From the NCBI RefSeq assembly GCF_003144245.1, contig NW_020289978.1, forward strand, positions 806,001 to 870,000: 64,000 nt of DNA, read 5' to 3'. The notes below the pieces were generated by a model. That model searched no databases. It was given only the letters and a program-made list of their open reading frames with translations, and was not told the DNA's origin. Each line of letters opens with the position of its first letter. Position 1 is the first letter of the stretch. Position numbers and translations under genes: made by a program. This document shows positions 34,820 to 45,000 of this stretch, one piece after another. This DNA comes from Jaminaea rosea (taxonomy: Eukaryota > Basidiomycota > Exobasidiomycetes > Microstromatales).

Positions 34820-36505
34820 ATGAAGCCCAGTCCGGGCGACTCGATATCGCCGCTGGTAGCCCTGCTACATCCAGAGCTGAGAGCACTGGGTCAGAGAGAT
34901 GGAGCTCCATCGATCACCATCATCAAGGAGACGGCATTACAGTCTGCCGCTCCTGTTGTAGATGAGATGCAGCGTAGCTCAGAGGATTGCGTTGTGCTCT
35001 CGTCCGGCGAGGGCAGGGTAGCTCATCGCGCCTCGCCGGCTTCAAGCAGCGTAATACTGGTCGAGGATGACGATTACGTACAAGCTGGACCTTCCTCAGC
35101 GAAAGACCACTGGCAGCAGCTTCAAGCGCAGGTCGAGTCTGCAGTGCGAGACAAGCCCATCACCGTCATCATCGACTCGCTGGACGGGCTACTGGACAGA
35201 AGCAGCGCGCATGATCCAGTCAAAGTCATATACCGCCACTTGCAGCGCCTCATTGCTTCCCTGCCTACCTCATCGCGGCTCGTCCTCACCGTCTGCACCA
35301 GCTCACCCTCGTCCTTCGCACCGATCGACTCTTCCCGGCTCATGGACCTTCTTGCTTCTTCACCCTTCCAATACCGAGGACCAGACGATGGCTCAAGCAG
35401 CACATCTTGCCCAGTCCAGACCGTCACGCTTCATCCGCCCTCTCTCTGGCGTCATCTGCTCCGCGAGTACGGCACGGCACTCCGTCCAGCCTCCACCCTG
35501 GCCAAGTTGGCTCAACAGCTGCGGGACCTTTCCTCGCCTACGGAGAGCGAGGCTGCTGCTGCTAGGGCGGCGGCTTCTGCCCTTGCTGGGCGACGTGGGC
35601 AGGCTGCGCGCACGGGGAAGGCCTCGAGCTCGAGCTCAAGCTCACGGCGCAGAGATGTTGCTTCGGTGCGCGAAGAGCAACACGCTACGGCCGCAGCTGA
35701 AGCGGCGGCTCGCGCGCAGCTTGAGGCGCTTGATGAGGATGTCGCAGAGCTCTTTAGCAACGAAATGCAGACGGACCCACGCTTGTGGTCTATCTTGACG
35801 CATCTTGCTGCTCGTGCTGATTTGGGGTCAGCCTCTTGGCTGCTCAACGACGTTGGGCAGGACGGGAGCAGTCTGCTGGAGGGGGAGCACATCGAGGCGC
35901 TGCGGGCGAGCATCTGCGGCAGCGATACCAACAGGCAGAAGGCCTCTCCAGGGTGGGACCCGGTCGAGTCACGCATCACGCTTCGCGACTTGTTAGGCAA
36001 GGAGCGAGCTGCGAGTAAGGCAACCAAGCGCACCGCGAAGGGCTCCCGGTCGTCGAGTCAACACGACAGCAACGGCGACGAGGGGCGAGGATGGGCCATC
36101 TTGATCTCACAACATCGCCTCCCTGGCGGCAAATTTGGAGAAGAAGCCCTCGGCGTGCGGCAGCGCTTGCACGGCGGCGGTCTTTCGCTTGTGCCCCTGG
36201 ACATGGGCGATCATCGCTCGCTTCGTGAAGCGGAAAAGAACACCGAAGGGGATGCGCACGCCTCTCTGGTGTCATCGCTGCCTTTCAACTTGTCGCTCAC
36301 CTCGTCACAAAGAGAGAGGAGAGACGATGTGGCTCTGCCCTTTGTGCCTACTGATCGCATCTACGAGGGCTACGAACGTGAGGAAGGAGGTCATGGCGGG
36401 GAGGAAGGAGTAGGGCTGAGGAGAGGGACGACTGGGCAGAGTACCATCTACTTTGATCCGGAGAGTGGGGATGAGGAGGATGATGAGGATCCGGACGATT
36501 TCTAG
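34820..36505 (+). CDS. ELP5: Elongator complex subunit 5 (ELP5/IKI1)
   Basis: A single exon of 561 aa, longer than the ~300 of yeast and human because of low-complexity inserts. Elp4-Elp5-Elp6 form the RecA-like ring of Elongator, which modifies wobble uridines of tRNAs. ITVIIDSLDGLLD near 120 and LPTSSRLVLTVCTSSP resemble the central RecA-fold strands without Walker motifs, as expected for Elp5. The best family mark is the C-terminus: LPFNLSLTSSQRERRDDVALPF, split here by natural sequence, followed by STIYFDPESGDEEDDEDPDD, the typical acidic FxxxDDEDPDxD tail. No catalytic residues are expected. The middle (about 240-330) is Ala/Ser/Arg-rich. The identification is moderate because Elp5 diverges quickly. 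Confidence 0.75.
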   Translation: MKPSPGDSISPLVALLHPELRALGQRDGAPSITIIKETALQSAAPVVDEMQRSSEDCVVLSSGEGRVAHRASPASSSVILVEDDDYVQAGPSSAKDHWQQLQAQVESAVRDKPITVIIDSLDGLLDRSSAHDPVKVIYRHLQRLIASLPTSSRLVLTVCTSSPSSFAPIDSSRLMDLLASSPFQYRGPDDGSSSTSCPVQTVTLHPPSLWRHLLREYGTALRPASTLAKLAQQLRDLSSPTESEAAAARAAASALAGRRGQAARTGKASSSSSSSRRRDVASVREEQHATAAAEAAARAQLEALDEDVAELFSNEMQTDPRLWSILTHLAARADLGSASWLLNDVGQDGSSLLEGEHIEALRASICGSDTNRQKASPGWDPVESRITLRDLLGKERAASKATKRTAKGSRSSSQHDSNGDEGRGWAILISQHRLPGGKFGEEALGVRQRLHGGGLSLVPLDMGDHRSLREAEKNTEGDAHASLVSSLPFNLSLTSSQRERRDDVALPFVPTDRIYEGYEREEGGHGGEEGVGLRRGTTGQSTIYFDPESGDEEDDEDPDDF

Positions 36506-36589
36506 GCGTGCTGTGGGCAACATCTTGCCAAGTAATGGATTGAATCTCAATCTTCTACATTGTCATTCGTCTGCCTTAATGTGAGGCAT

Positions 36590-37256
36590 CTAGACCATCC
36601 TGTGAGCATTCTTGTCGCCTTCGGCTTCCTTCATGAACTGCTTGATGAAGGACTCCTCCTCGCTGCGAGGGCGACAGGAGGTGAAGAGAAGGCTCGGTCA
36701 GCTGAATGCCCCCCATAAATGTATGCATCGTCGACGATGCCTGTCCCTCCCCAGCCCGCCCCCTAGACGGCCAACGCAGCATCTCCCTCTACGAGGAGAC
36801 GCGTGGAGGATCGACGCTGAAGCTGCGGATGTCTCTCACTGCGAGCGACGAACATTTTGCTCTCGTGAAACCGCCTTGCTTGTGTCTCTGGCCTGAATCG
36901 AACGCTCTATCTGCTCCGTGCTCTGCATATCAACTTTGCTCATCTCACCAGCTTCCCAACACTTCTATCCTGCCATCAAGAACACTCGCAGCTACTCACG
37001 AGCTAGCAGCATTGAGAGGAGGCCCGTTCGTCTGGGTAAGGCCGCCCTTGCTGGCGGGCGTGGCCGTCTTCTTGTCACCGCCGCGCATGGCGAGGTAGCC
37101 TCCGAGGCCGTAGAGACCCTAGAGCGCGCATGAGAGGAGAGTTGAGGGCAGGTCAGCGGCCGTCTTTTGATGAAGGCAAGATCATCAGATACGTGCAAAG
37201 ATTCCGAGGGCCAGATGTTCGTTCAACACCTTGACGCCGGCGATGTTGTAGGACAT
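36590..37256 (-). CDS. ATP19: Mitochondrial F1Fo ATP synthase subunit k (ATP19)
   Basis: A small 83-aa gene in three exons: 37256-37197, 37118-37000, 36662-36590. Subunit k is a small membrane protein attached to the ATP synthase dimer interface in the inner membrane. The N-terminus SYNIAGVKVLNEHLALGIF continues into GLYGLGGYLAMRGG as the single membrane segment. The C-terminal half is PPLNAASSEEESFIKQFMKE, which matches the conserved PPINASSxEEEKFI block of fungal orthologs. The first intron keeps frame only if its donor is GC at 37196-37195; the nearest GT donor (37192) shifts frame and hits a stop. The second intron (36663-36999) has a normal GTGAGT...GCAG but is 337 bases, four times the local norm. 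A (GGT)7 tract lies just upstream of the ATG. It is convergent with ELP5, 84 bp apart. Confidence 0.78.
37119..37196 (-). other. Non-GT (probable GC-AG) intron in ATP19
   Basis: It is 78 bases, reading GCACGT at the 5' end and CGCGCTCTAG at the 3' end on the minus strand, with a GCTGACC branch-like site. It is the only donor I found in this window that is not GT. The GC assignment rests on reading frame and protein conservation. Confidence 0.55.
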
Positions 37257-37887
37257 TGTGAGGGGAGGTGGTGGTGGTGGTGGTGGTGGGGTGGTGTTGA
37301 GGAAGGATCGGATCGTGGACGAGGCCGGCTGGCGGCGGAGACGGGCGCAGCGGTCGGCGCTGAAGCCACGTGGCACATCCTGGCAGCCTCAATGAGCGAG
37401 ACCGAGCAACGACCGGGCGTCGTACCACGTGGCTATGACCCAGCACCCACTCTACGGTCACCCTCATCTGCCTCACCGCCCAGTCGGCGGGCCTCATTCT
37501 CCCTCTCGTCTTACATCGTCATTAATTCCTCACACTCCAGATCGGAGCAGTTTTCGCCAGAGTTAGGGCACGCCGCACCGTATGGGCACCATACGCAGAC
37601 ACGGAGCCGTCGTCCTCCGAGTTCGAGAGCTCAGCTCTACCTACAACGAGTCCACGCACTCTTCATCCCAATCAGCCGCGGGTGACGATTGACACTGCTC
37701 GTCATAGCGTTGACTCTCTTTCAAATCAAGCGATTCACTTGATTGCCCTCATAATGTCCTCAGCCACGAGCAGGACAGATCTCAGTCACAACCCGTGATG
37801 ACCCATGTCACGACAAGCCTCATCGCTGTCACGGTCGAATCAAATCGATGAAGTCGAAGCTACGAAGGACGAAGGCTCGTCCTGCTT
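37257..37887. other. Intergenic with (GGT)7 and two open plus-strand frames
   Basis: It is 631 bp between the ATP19 start and the F-box gene stop, both on the minus strand. The (GGT)7 tract is at 37267-37287. A plus frame from ATG 37392 (MSETEQRPGVVPRG) stays open to about 37685. A second frame from about 37526 reads EPSSSEFESSALPTTSPR and on to about 37798. They are one base out of register and no consensus intron joins them, so I do not call a gene. Confidence 0.45.
37267..37287. repeat. (GGT)7 repeat in the ATP19 5' leader
   Basis: Seven perfect GGT units (CCA-type on the transcribed strand) lie 11 bases upstream of the ATP19 ATG, so the tract probably lies in its 5' UTR. Confidence 0.85.
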
Positions 37888-40562
37888 TCATTGCATGCGT
37901 CGATAGAGTACAATTGAGGCAATGAGGACGAAAAGTGAAATTGCGAAAAGCAGCACGACTGCACTTGACTCGAGTGACAAGGTGGGCACCAATCGGCTCG
38001 ATAAGTTGCGATTGCACGAGCGAGAAGGCGGAGTGGTCCCGAGCCATGTGTGCAACTGACCTCGCTGGGTGGAACGCTCTTCACCGTCCTTGTTCGCAGA
38101 GGTGTCATTTTCGGGCGGTGACTCTATCGTGGGATCCTCGTTGCACATTGTGACAGTCGAGCTCTTCTCGCCGTGAGGCGACAGACCGTGGTGAAGGTCG
38201 CCTAGAAGCTGCAGAGTCCGCCGTTCCTGCTTGAGCGCCGCCTTGACAGCCGAAGTCAGCTCATCATCTGCAGAAACATCTCCCTCGTCTTTGGGCGGCG
38301 ACACATTCCCTTCCTCTGTCATGAACGAAAGCAGCGGCTCCTGCACTGAAACCCAGGCCTGCTGCCACCTACGAGCCGAGAGTAGCTGTTGCTCGCGAGC
38401 TTCCTGACGCTCGCAGCGTGCAAGCATGGCTTCTCGGTGCTTACGCGGGAGACAAGCTGCTAGGAAGGCGTTGACACTGCGCCATAAGCGGCGCCGCGGT
38501 GCTGACGAGACAACGCCAGTGCCCTGTCCGTCTGGGGCTAGGAAGATAGCAAACGGGCTGCTACGGGCTACCGAGCCTCTCACTGGTGCTGTCTCCACGC
38601 CCATGCCAGGAGGGACCGTCGTCCGATCGTTGACAGCCTCGCTCGTAAGTCCAGGCGTGGAGCCCCAGCCGCGAAGGGCCCACGTCTGGATTTGCAGGCA
38701 TCGGCTCAGGAAGTGGAAATCGAACGCTGCCGAGCGTGAAAGGAGGACAGAACGGCGCTGTGCTACTGCTTTGCTGTCCATGCCATCCTGCTGCTTCTCG
38801 ATTTGGTCAGGAACCAGCGAGGCAGAGGGCAAAAGAACCTCCCGCTGGGTGAGCAGCGCCCTCGCTCTCCATCTCGCGTGCGCCATCAACACCCTCTCAA
38901 CAGGTAGCACCTTCTGCCCACCACCACTCGCATCTCCTCGCATTACGCCCAGCCTCGCCTCGGCTTCTCTCCTCCCACCTTCTTCCCAGTAGGCTCCTCC
39001 CTCTCCCCAGCCGTACCCTAGCCATCCAGCCCACATTCTCGCAGCAGTGGCAGGGAGCGCAAACTCTGAAAGTCCAAACCATTCTTTCGTCTGCTGGGAC
39101 GTGGGGCTTGCCGTGAGTGAGAAGAGAAGGGAGTCTGGGTTGAGGAGGGGTGGACCGTTGGGACCTGGAAGGGTGGCGGCCGCCGTGCTGGTGCTGGATG
39201 ATGCCGTGCCAAGAAAGCCTGGGAGGTGGAAGCTCCAAGCAAAAGCACCCAATCCATTGCCCGCGTTGTCGGTAGATCCCGCATCTCCACCTTGCAAGCT
39301 CGCCTCAGCAGGAAATGACGGCACAGAAAACTCGATGCTACGAAAAGCAATATGATCTATATCCTCCGGCGAGAGAAAGCGGCGGTACCTTACCGTGAGG
39401 AAGTGCCAGCAGATCAAGTACCACGAGGCGTGGCTGCGGGAGAAGCAGGAGCACGCCGGCTGCCCTTCCTTGCCGCGGTGAGTATGAGCGTGGAGGGGAT
39501 CGCACCGCAGCAGCGCCTTCCTTAGCATCCCTAGCTCCCAGCGCAGCTCCTCGTCCATCTCTTGTGACTCGTTCAGTCTGCCAGGCTCGACGCCCAGTAC
39601 TTGACTGTACTCCTTTGCCTCTCGACTTCGCCCTGAGAGGTTGCGCACCCGCCGTGTCAGGGAGCGAATGAGGGCGTAAAGAAGCGCTTGAAAGAAGAGC
39701 ATGAGGCGATGGGAGGCGCGTTGCGATTCCGTGGTGAGATGCGAAGTAGGAAGAGCCCCTCTGACCAGAGAGGGGAAGCCAGCGTGGGTCCGATGCAGAT
39801 ATGAGGCCATGAGGGAGAAGAGTTCTGCGAGATGCATGAGCTGATGGGAGCGATCGTGGAAGCGGTCGGTCAGACAAACGAGCCCCACCTCGCTTTACTA
39901 CTCTGCTCGGCAACACTCACGTCTCTCGTCGGAAAGTAGTCATCATTGAAACGATCCCACAACTTGTTGCACAAGTTTTTTCCCAAATTGTACGGATTTG
40001 CATCCTCATCTTTGTCCTTGTCCACGCTGAGACGAAGCCAGCCCGTCTTCCCCTCGTCGTTGCATTCAGCAAGGCAGAGAATGTCACGCGGGATCCAACC
40101 AGATCCGCACCAGAGATAATCGCGCTGAGGGTGTGACGCGGTCGCCCGCTGACAGAGAGGAGCGAAACGAGGATGAACAAGGGAGAGCGAGGCAAGATCG
40201 GGTAGGCTGAGGTGCGAATGATGCAAAAAAATGTGCAGGAGGACCTCGTTGGGTAGGCGGAGCAGCGAGGACGCTGTCGTCTGCGATGAGGGTATCATGT
40301 TGTGTAGCTCTGTATCTGCCGCAGTCCTGCAGCGCTGAGTATTCTCATCTGAATCTGGGAAAGGAAATTCGCCGGACAGGCCATTGTGTTGCCGTATTGA
40401 AGAGCTTGCCACCACGCTGAACCTGCGTGGACGAGGTGGTGGATCGATTGAAAGACGTGGAGCTTTTGGCATCCGGCAGCGCATCGATGAATGAATCAGA
40501 GTTGAGCACGGGCCTCCATCATTCACGCCACGCGATGGCCAGAAATAGAAGCTCAGCTTCAT
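37888..40562 (-). CDS. F-box protein with C-terminal membrane anchor
   Basis: Two exons (40562-39921, 39840-37888; 80-base intron GTGAGT...CATCAG) give 864 aa. The F-box is at about 100-140 (LLRLPNEVLLHIFLHHSHLS, then DLASLSLVHPRFAPLC), so the protein should bind Skp1 as an SCF ubiquitin-ligase receptor. The long middle has Trp/Arg/Leu-rich helical segments (HLAELFSLMASYLHR, MAHARWRARALLTQREVLL) but no WD40, LRR or Kelch repeats that I can recognise, so the substrate is unknown. The last 24 residues are a clear tail anchor: AVVLLFAISLFVLIASIVLY at 841-860, then RRMQ. This would put the F-box on the cytosolic face of the ER, peroxisome or mitochondrial outer membrane. Tail-anchored F-box proteins are uncommon. 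Confidence is high for the F-box and high for the hydrophobic tail; the join between them is frame-consistent. Confidence 0.8.
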
Positions 40563-40604
40563 GCTGTGAGCCGTGGTATCAATTGAATGCAGTATGTAGG
40601 ATGT

Positions 40605-41686
40605 TCATGTCAGGTCCATCTCGACGTCGATTTCGTGGTGCGGTGGTGCGGTGTATGCCGTCGCCTGCGCCTCAATCTGCCTCAGCGTGTCCTCATCCCA
40701 CTCGTCCTCTTCGAAGGCATCCTGCGCTTCGCCACGACCGCCAAAGGCATGATCAAACTGCTCCGCCAGCGCCCAATCCTCGTCCACCATGTCAAGTGGC
40801 GGCTCTTCCATAGATGCGTGGCCCTCTTGCCTGCGCTCGTGAGCGCTGGCCTCATCTCGCGCCAGCTCCTCTTCAAGCCAAGCCACCTCGTCTGCTCCCA
40901 TCCATCCGAGCTCATGTCTCCCGCTCAGCTCCTGCTTGTGAAGCAGGCGACGATACTCTGCTAGCATGACGCGGCGAACCAGCTGCGATGTAGCAGGTGC
41001 GAGGCGCAAAAGGTCAGCATATACCCTCGCTGCCCATCACGTCGCGCGCTCCTACTCACCTCATCATCCTCATACTGCCATTTCGCCCCCTCCCTGCGCA
41101 TCTCTTCCTCATCTATATCACTCGAGCTTAAGTCATCCGAGTTCAACACGAGCCCTTCTTCGCCCTCACTGCTGCCCAGCGGGTCCCTCCCGCGTGCCTT
41201 GGCTACTTTGCTCTGCCGTCCCCTCTCGCGCGCCATTGCCGCTTGGCATCGCTGCTGGAAGCGCTGCCGATACAGTCGAGCCGAGACATCACCATCACCA
41301 CCTGATGCAGCTACATACGGTCGATCAGTGCCATCTATGAGGCGGCGCGATGAGGGACTGCTGCCTGCTCCACGAGGGCCGGCAGAGAAGAGAGCCGAAG
41401 GGGGCCGCTTGAAGGCGCGTGAACGGTCCAGCGGGGAAGCAGAGGATGGGCCTGGGCGCAGGTACTCGTTGCGCGGCACAGGGCGTGAGCTGCTACTCGT
41501 TGAGGAGGATGGCGACGAGGTGGCGGTGGCCACAGGCCGTGGCTGCTGGAAGAAAGCTAGCCTGCGCGCCTCCAATGCGTCAGCCGTCGAACTCGGTATT
41601 GGGTAGAGGGTCGAGTGACGCGGAGAGGCGAAGCCGCTTGGCGACTGCTGCGCTGAGGAAGACGGCCCTGCCAATGGCGAGGACAT
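40605..41686 (-). CDS. Acidic hypothetical protein, nuclear by composition
   Basis: Two exons (41686-41060, 40982-40605; 77-base intron GTGAGT...CGCAG) give 334 aa. I recognise no family. The N-terminal 120 residues are Ser/Ala/Pro-rich. A basic helical patch follows (RLYRQRFQQRCQAAMARERG), then an acidic run (DDLSSSDIDEEEMRR). The segment crossing the splice, YEDDELVRRVMLAEYRRLLH, and the C-terminal acidic helices (DEDWALAEQFDHAFGG, EEDEWDEDTLRQIEAQA) look like the conserved part. The open frame runs further upstream to a stop without an ATG, so the start is taken at MSSPLAG; an upstream exon beginning near 41898 is possible. It is divergent from POL2. Confidence 0.65.
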
Positions 41687-42037
41687 TATACGTTGGCTGG
41701 CCAGAGATGCTGATGCTGGATTTTGGTGGAGTTGAGTTCCAGTGGTGGCGAGGGCGGCAACGACGTCGGTCGAGGCCCCGCCCGCCAGTCCGCCTCGAGC
41801 CACGCGGGTGGCGCGCTGCTTCGACGCGACTCAAAGTGTCGCGTTGCAGTTGCGTCGAGTTCCTTGCCGCTGCAGCTTGACTTGAACCTCGAGTTCATCT
41901 TCCCATCCCATCATTGCCACCTGCGTCTCTCAGCATTGGTTTCATTCCCTACATACCCCCCAACAGCATCGTCTCAGCACCGTCTTAGCATTCACTAGAG
42001 CATCGGCACGGCAAGTCCCACCTCGCTGTTCGCAGCC
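41687..42037. promoter_or_regulatory. Divergent promoter, acidic hypothetical and POL2
   Basis: It is 351 bp. The minus-strand side stays open in two frames, leaving room for an unseen first exon of the hypothetical. The POL2 side is C/T-rich with CATCGTCTCAGCACCGTC near 41970. No MluI-box ACGCGT is seen. Confidence 0.4.
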
Positions 42038-45000
42038 ATGCCTTCACGCTCCAACTCGCGCAATGGCGCCGGCGGTGGACGAACATTCGGCCTCACATCG
42101 AGCGGCAGCAACACGCGCATGAGCAGAGGCACCTTCAGAAGGAGGGGTGGTGGCGGAGGCTCGACAAGGGGAGGCGCAAATGGAGCAGGACCATCTCGCA
42201 GTGGTGGCAGTAGCGCAGGACCGAGCTACAATCGCGAGGCAGTCGCTGCTGCTGGGGCGTCATTGATGAAGGGCATTCAGGATGGGACATCCGCAGAAGA
42301 CCGCTTTAAAGAGACGGCAATGCGAGATGAGATTGACGCAAAGATGGGATCCGAGAGGATGGAGGTCGGACCACCGAGAGAAGCTTGTGAGTGGCACGAC
42401 TGGCAGGCATGCGAAGGGCCCACTCACTGACTTCCTCTCGTCGCGTAGGGCTTGTCAACATGCACCCCACTCTCCTCCCACCCAACCCGGCAGATGACGG
42501 CGGAGGCCATGCGACGGGCAAAGCGGCCGTCGACTTCTACTTTATCGAAGACGATGCCTCTTCATTCAAGGTCACCGTCCAGTACTGCCCATACGTCTTG
42601 CTGGGATGCAAGCCGGGGACGGAATCGATTGTTGAGGAGTGGCTCAAGCGCAAATTTGAGGGTCTCATCATCAACATCGAGCGACAACGCAAAGAAGACC
42701 TGAAGCTGCCTAATCATCTTGTTGGCAATGATCGGCTTCTCCTCAAGCTCAATTTCTGGAACGTCCAAGATCTGCTCAGTGTCCGACGCGAGGTCTTGCC
42801 CCTGGCACAAGCTTTCCAGAGACGCCGCGACGCAGTTGACACCTACGCAGACACGCTCGCTGATGCTGGTGAGGGCGCCGGCGGGGCATCGCTCGACATC
42901 GAGATGGAGCAGGCAGAGGTAGAAGCTCTGGGCTTCGACACGGAGCGCGAGAAGAGCTGGACAGGGGCAGGCAGACGCAAAGTCAAGGGAGGCCCCGCAG
43001 GCGGGTCATCTGGACCCAAGCTCGAGCCAGAGGAGTGCATCGCCGACTTCAGAGAGTACGACATTCCCTACTACCTGCGTGTGGCAATCGACAACGACAT
43101 CCGTGTCGGCTTGTGGTACTCCATCACCTTCGATGCAGGCCACATCACGTTACAAGGCGTCCCGTCACGCGTCAAGCGTGCAGAGCCCACCGTCCTCGCC
43201 TTTGACATCGAGACGACGAAGCAGCCTCTCAAGTTCCCCGACGCAGAGACGGACGTCATCATGATGATCTCGTATATGATTGACGGGCAAGGGTTCCTCA
43301 TCACCAACCGCGAAGTGGTCTCCGAGGACATCGATGACTTTGAGTACTCGCCGAAGGAGGAGTATGAGGGGCCCTTCATCATCTTCAACGAGGCAGACGA
43401 GTTCAGCCTCCTGCGCCGCTTCTTTGAGCATTTCCGTGAGGCCAAGCCGACGGTTGTGGCCACGTACAACGGTGACTCGTTCGACTTTCCCTTTGTAGAC
43501 GCGAGGGCTTCCTTCCACGGGCTGAGCATGCTGGATGAGATCGGGTTCAGCAAGGACAACGAAGGAGAGTACAAGGCCAGGACTACAGCGCACATGGATT
43601 GCTTCCGTTGGGTCAAGCGTGACTCGTACCTGCCGCAGGGCAGTCAGGGTCTCAAGGCCGTCACAGTTGCCAAGCTAGGGTACGATCCAATGGAACTTGA
43701 TCCCGAGCTGATGACGCCCTACGCCATGGAGCAGCCGCAGACGCTCGCCCAGTACTCGGTATCAGACGCTGTGGCGACCTACTATCTCTACATGAAGTAC
43801 GTCCACCCCTTCATCTTTTCGCTGTGCAACATTATTCCGCTCAACCCGGACGAAGTGCTGCGCAAGGGGAGTGGTACGCTTTGCGAGACGTGAGTATGAC
43901 GCGGGCCAGAGCGGACGAAGATTGACGCGCTGACCTCCTTTTCTCACGCAGTCTCCTCATGGTTCAGGCATACAAGGGGAACATTGTCATGCCAAACCGC
44001 CACACCGATCCCGTCGGCAGCACTTACGAGGGACATCTTCTCGAGTCTGAGACGTACGTCGGCGGGCATGTCGAGGCCCTCGAGGCCGGCGTCTTCCGCA
44101 GCGACATCGCCACAGACTTCAAGCTCGACCCGGCCGCTTTCCAGCAGCTCATCGACGACCTCGACGCCGCTCTGCAATTCAGCATCCGCGAGGAGGGCAA
44201 ATGGGACCTCGATGATGTTGCCAACTACGACGAAGTCAAGCAGAAGATCAAGTCGATGCTCGAGGCCCTCCGCGACCAGCCGCTCTGCAAGGACGAGCCG
44301 CTCATCTACCACTTGGACGTAGCTGCCATGTACCCGAACATCATGTTGTCCAATCGTCTCCAACCGGATTCGGTCGTCGATGAGGCAATGTGCGCGACTT
44401 GCGAGTACAATCGCCCCTCGATGAAGTGTAACAAGAAGATGACATGGGCATGGCGTGGCGAGTACTTCCCGGCGAAGCGCGACGAGGTCAACATGATTCG
44501 CCACGCCCTCACCGGCGAGACTTTTCCGCCAAGGTGGCCAAACGGGCCTCGTCGTACCTACCACGATCTAGGTGAGGAGGAAAAGACGGCCTTACTGCAC
44601 AAGCGACTCGGCGACTACTCGCGCAAGGTGTACCGTAAGAACAAAGAGACCAAGACGGTCTACCGCGAGGCGACAATTTGCCAGCGCGAGAATCCCTTCT
44701 ACATCGACACAGTCCGCGACTTTCGCGATCGCCGCTACGAGTACAAGGGCCTGCACAAGACGTGGAAGAAGAATCTCGACTCGGCGCAGAACAGCGGTGG
44801 GCTCACGGAAGTCGTCGAAGCAAAGAAGATGATCGTTCTATACGACTCGCTGCAGCTGGCTCACAAGTGCATTCTCAACTCCTTCTACGGTTACGTCATG
44901 CGCAAGGGCGCTCGTTGGTACTCGATGGAGATGGCAGGCATCACCTGCTTGACGGGGGCGACGATCATTCAGATGGCCAAGGAGCTCGTGGATCGTATTG

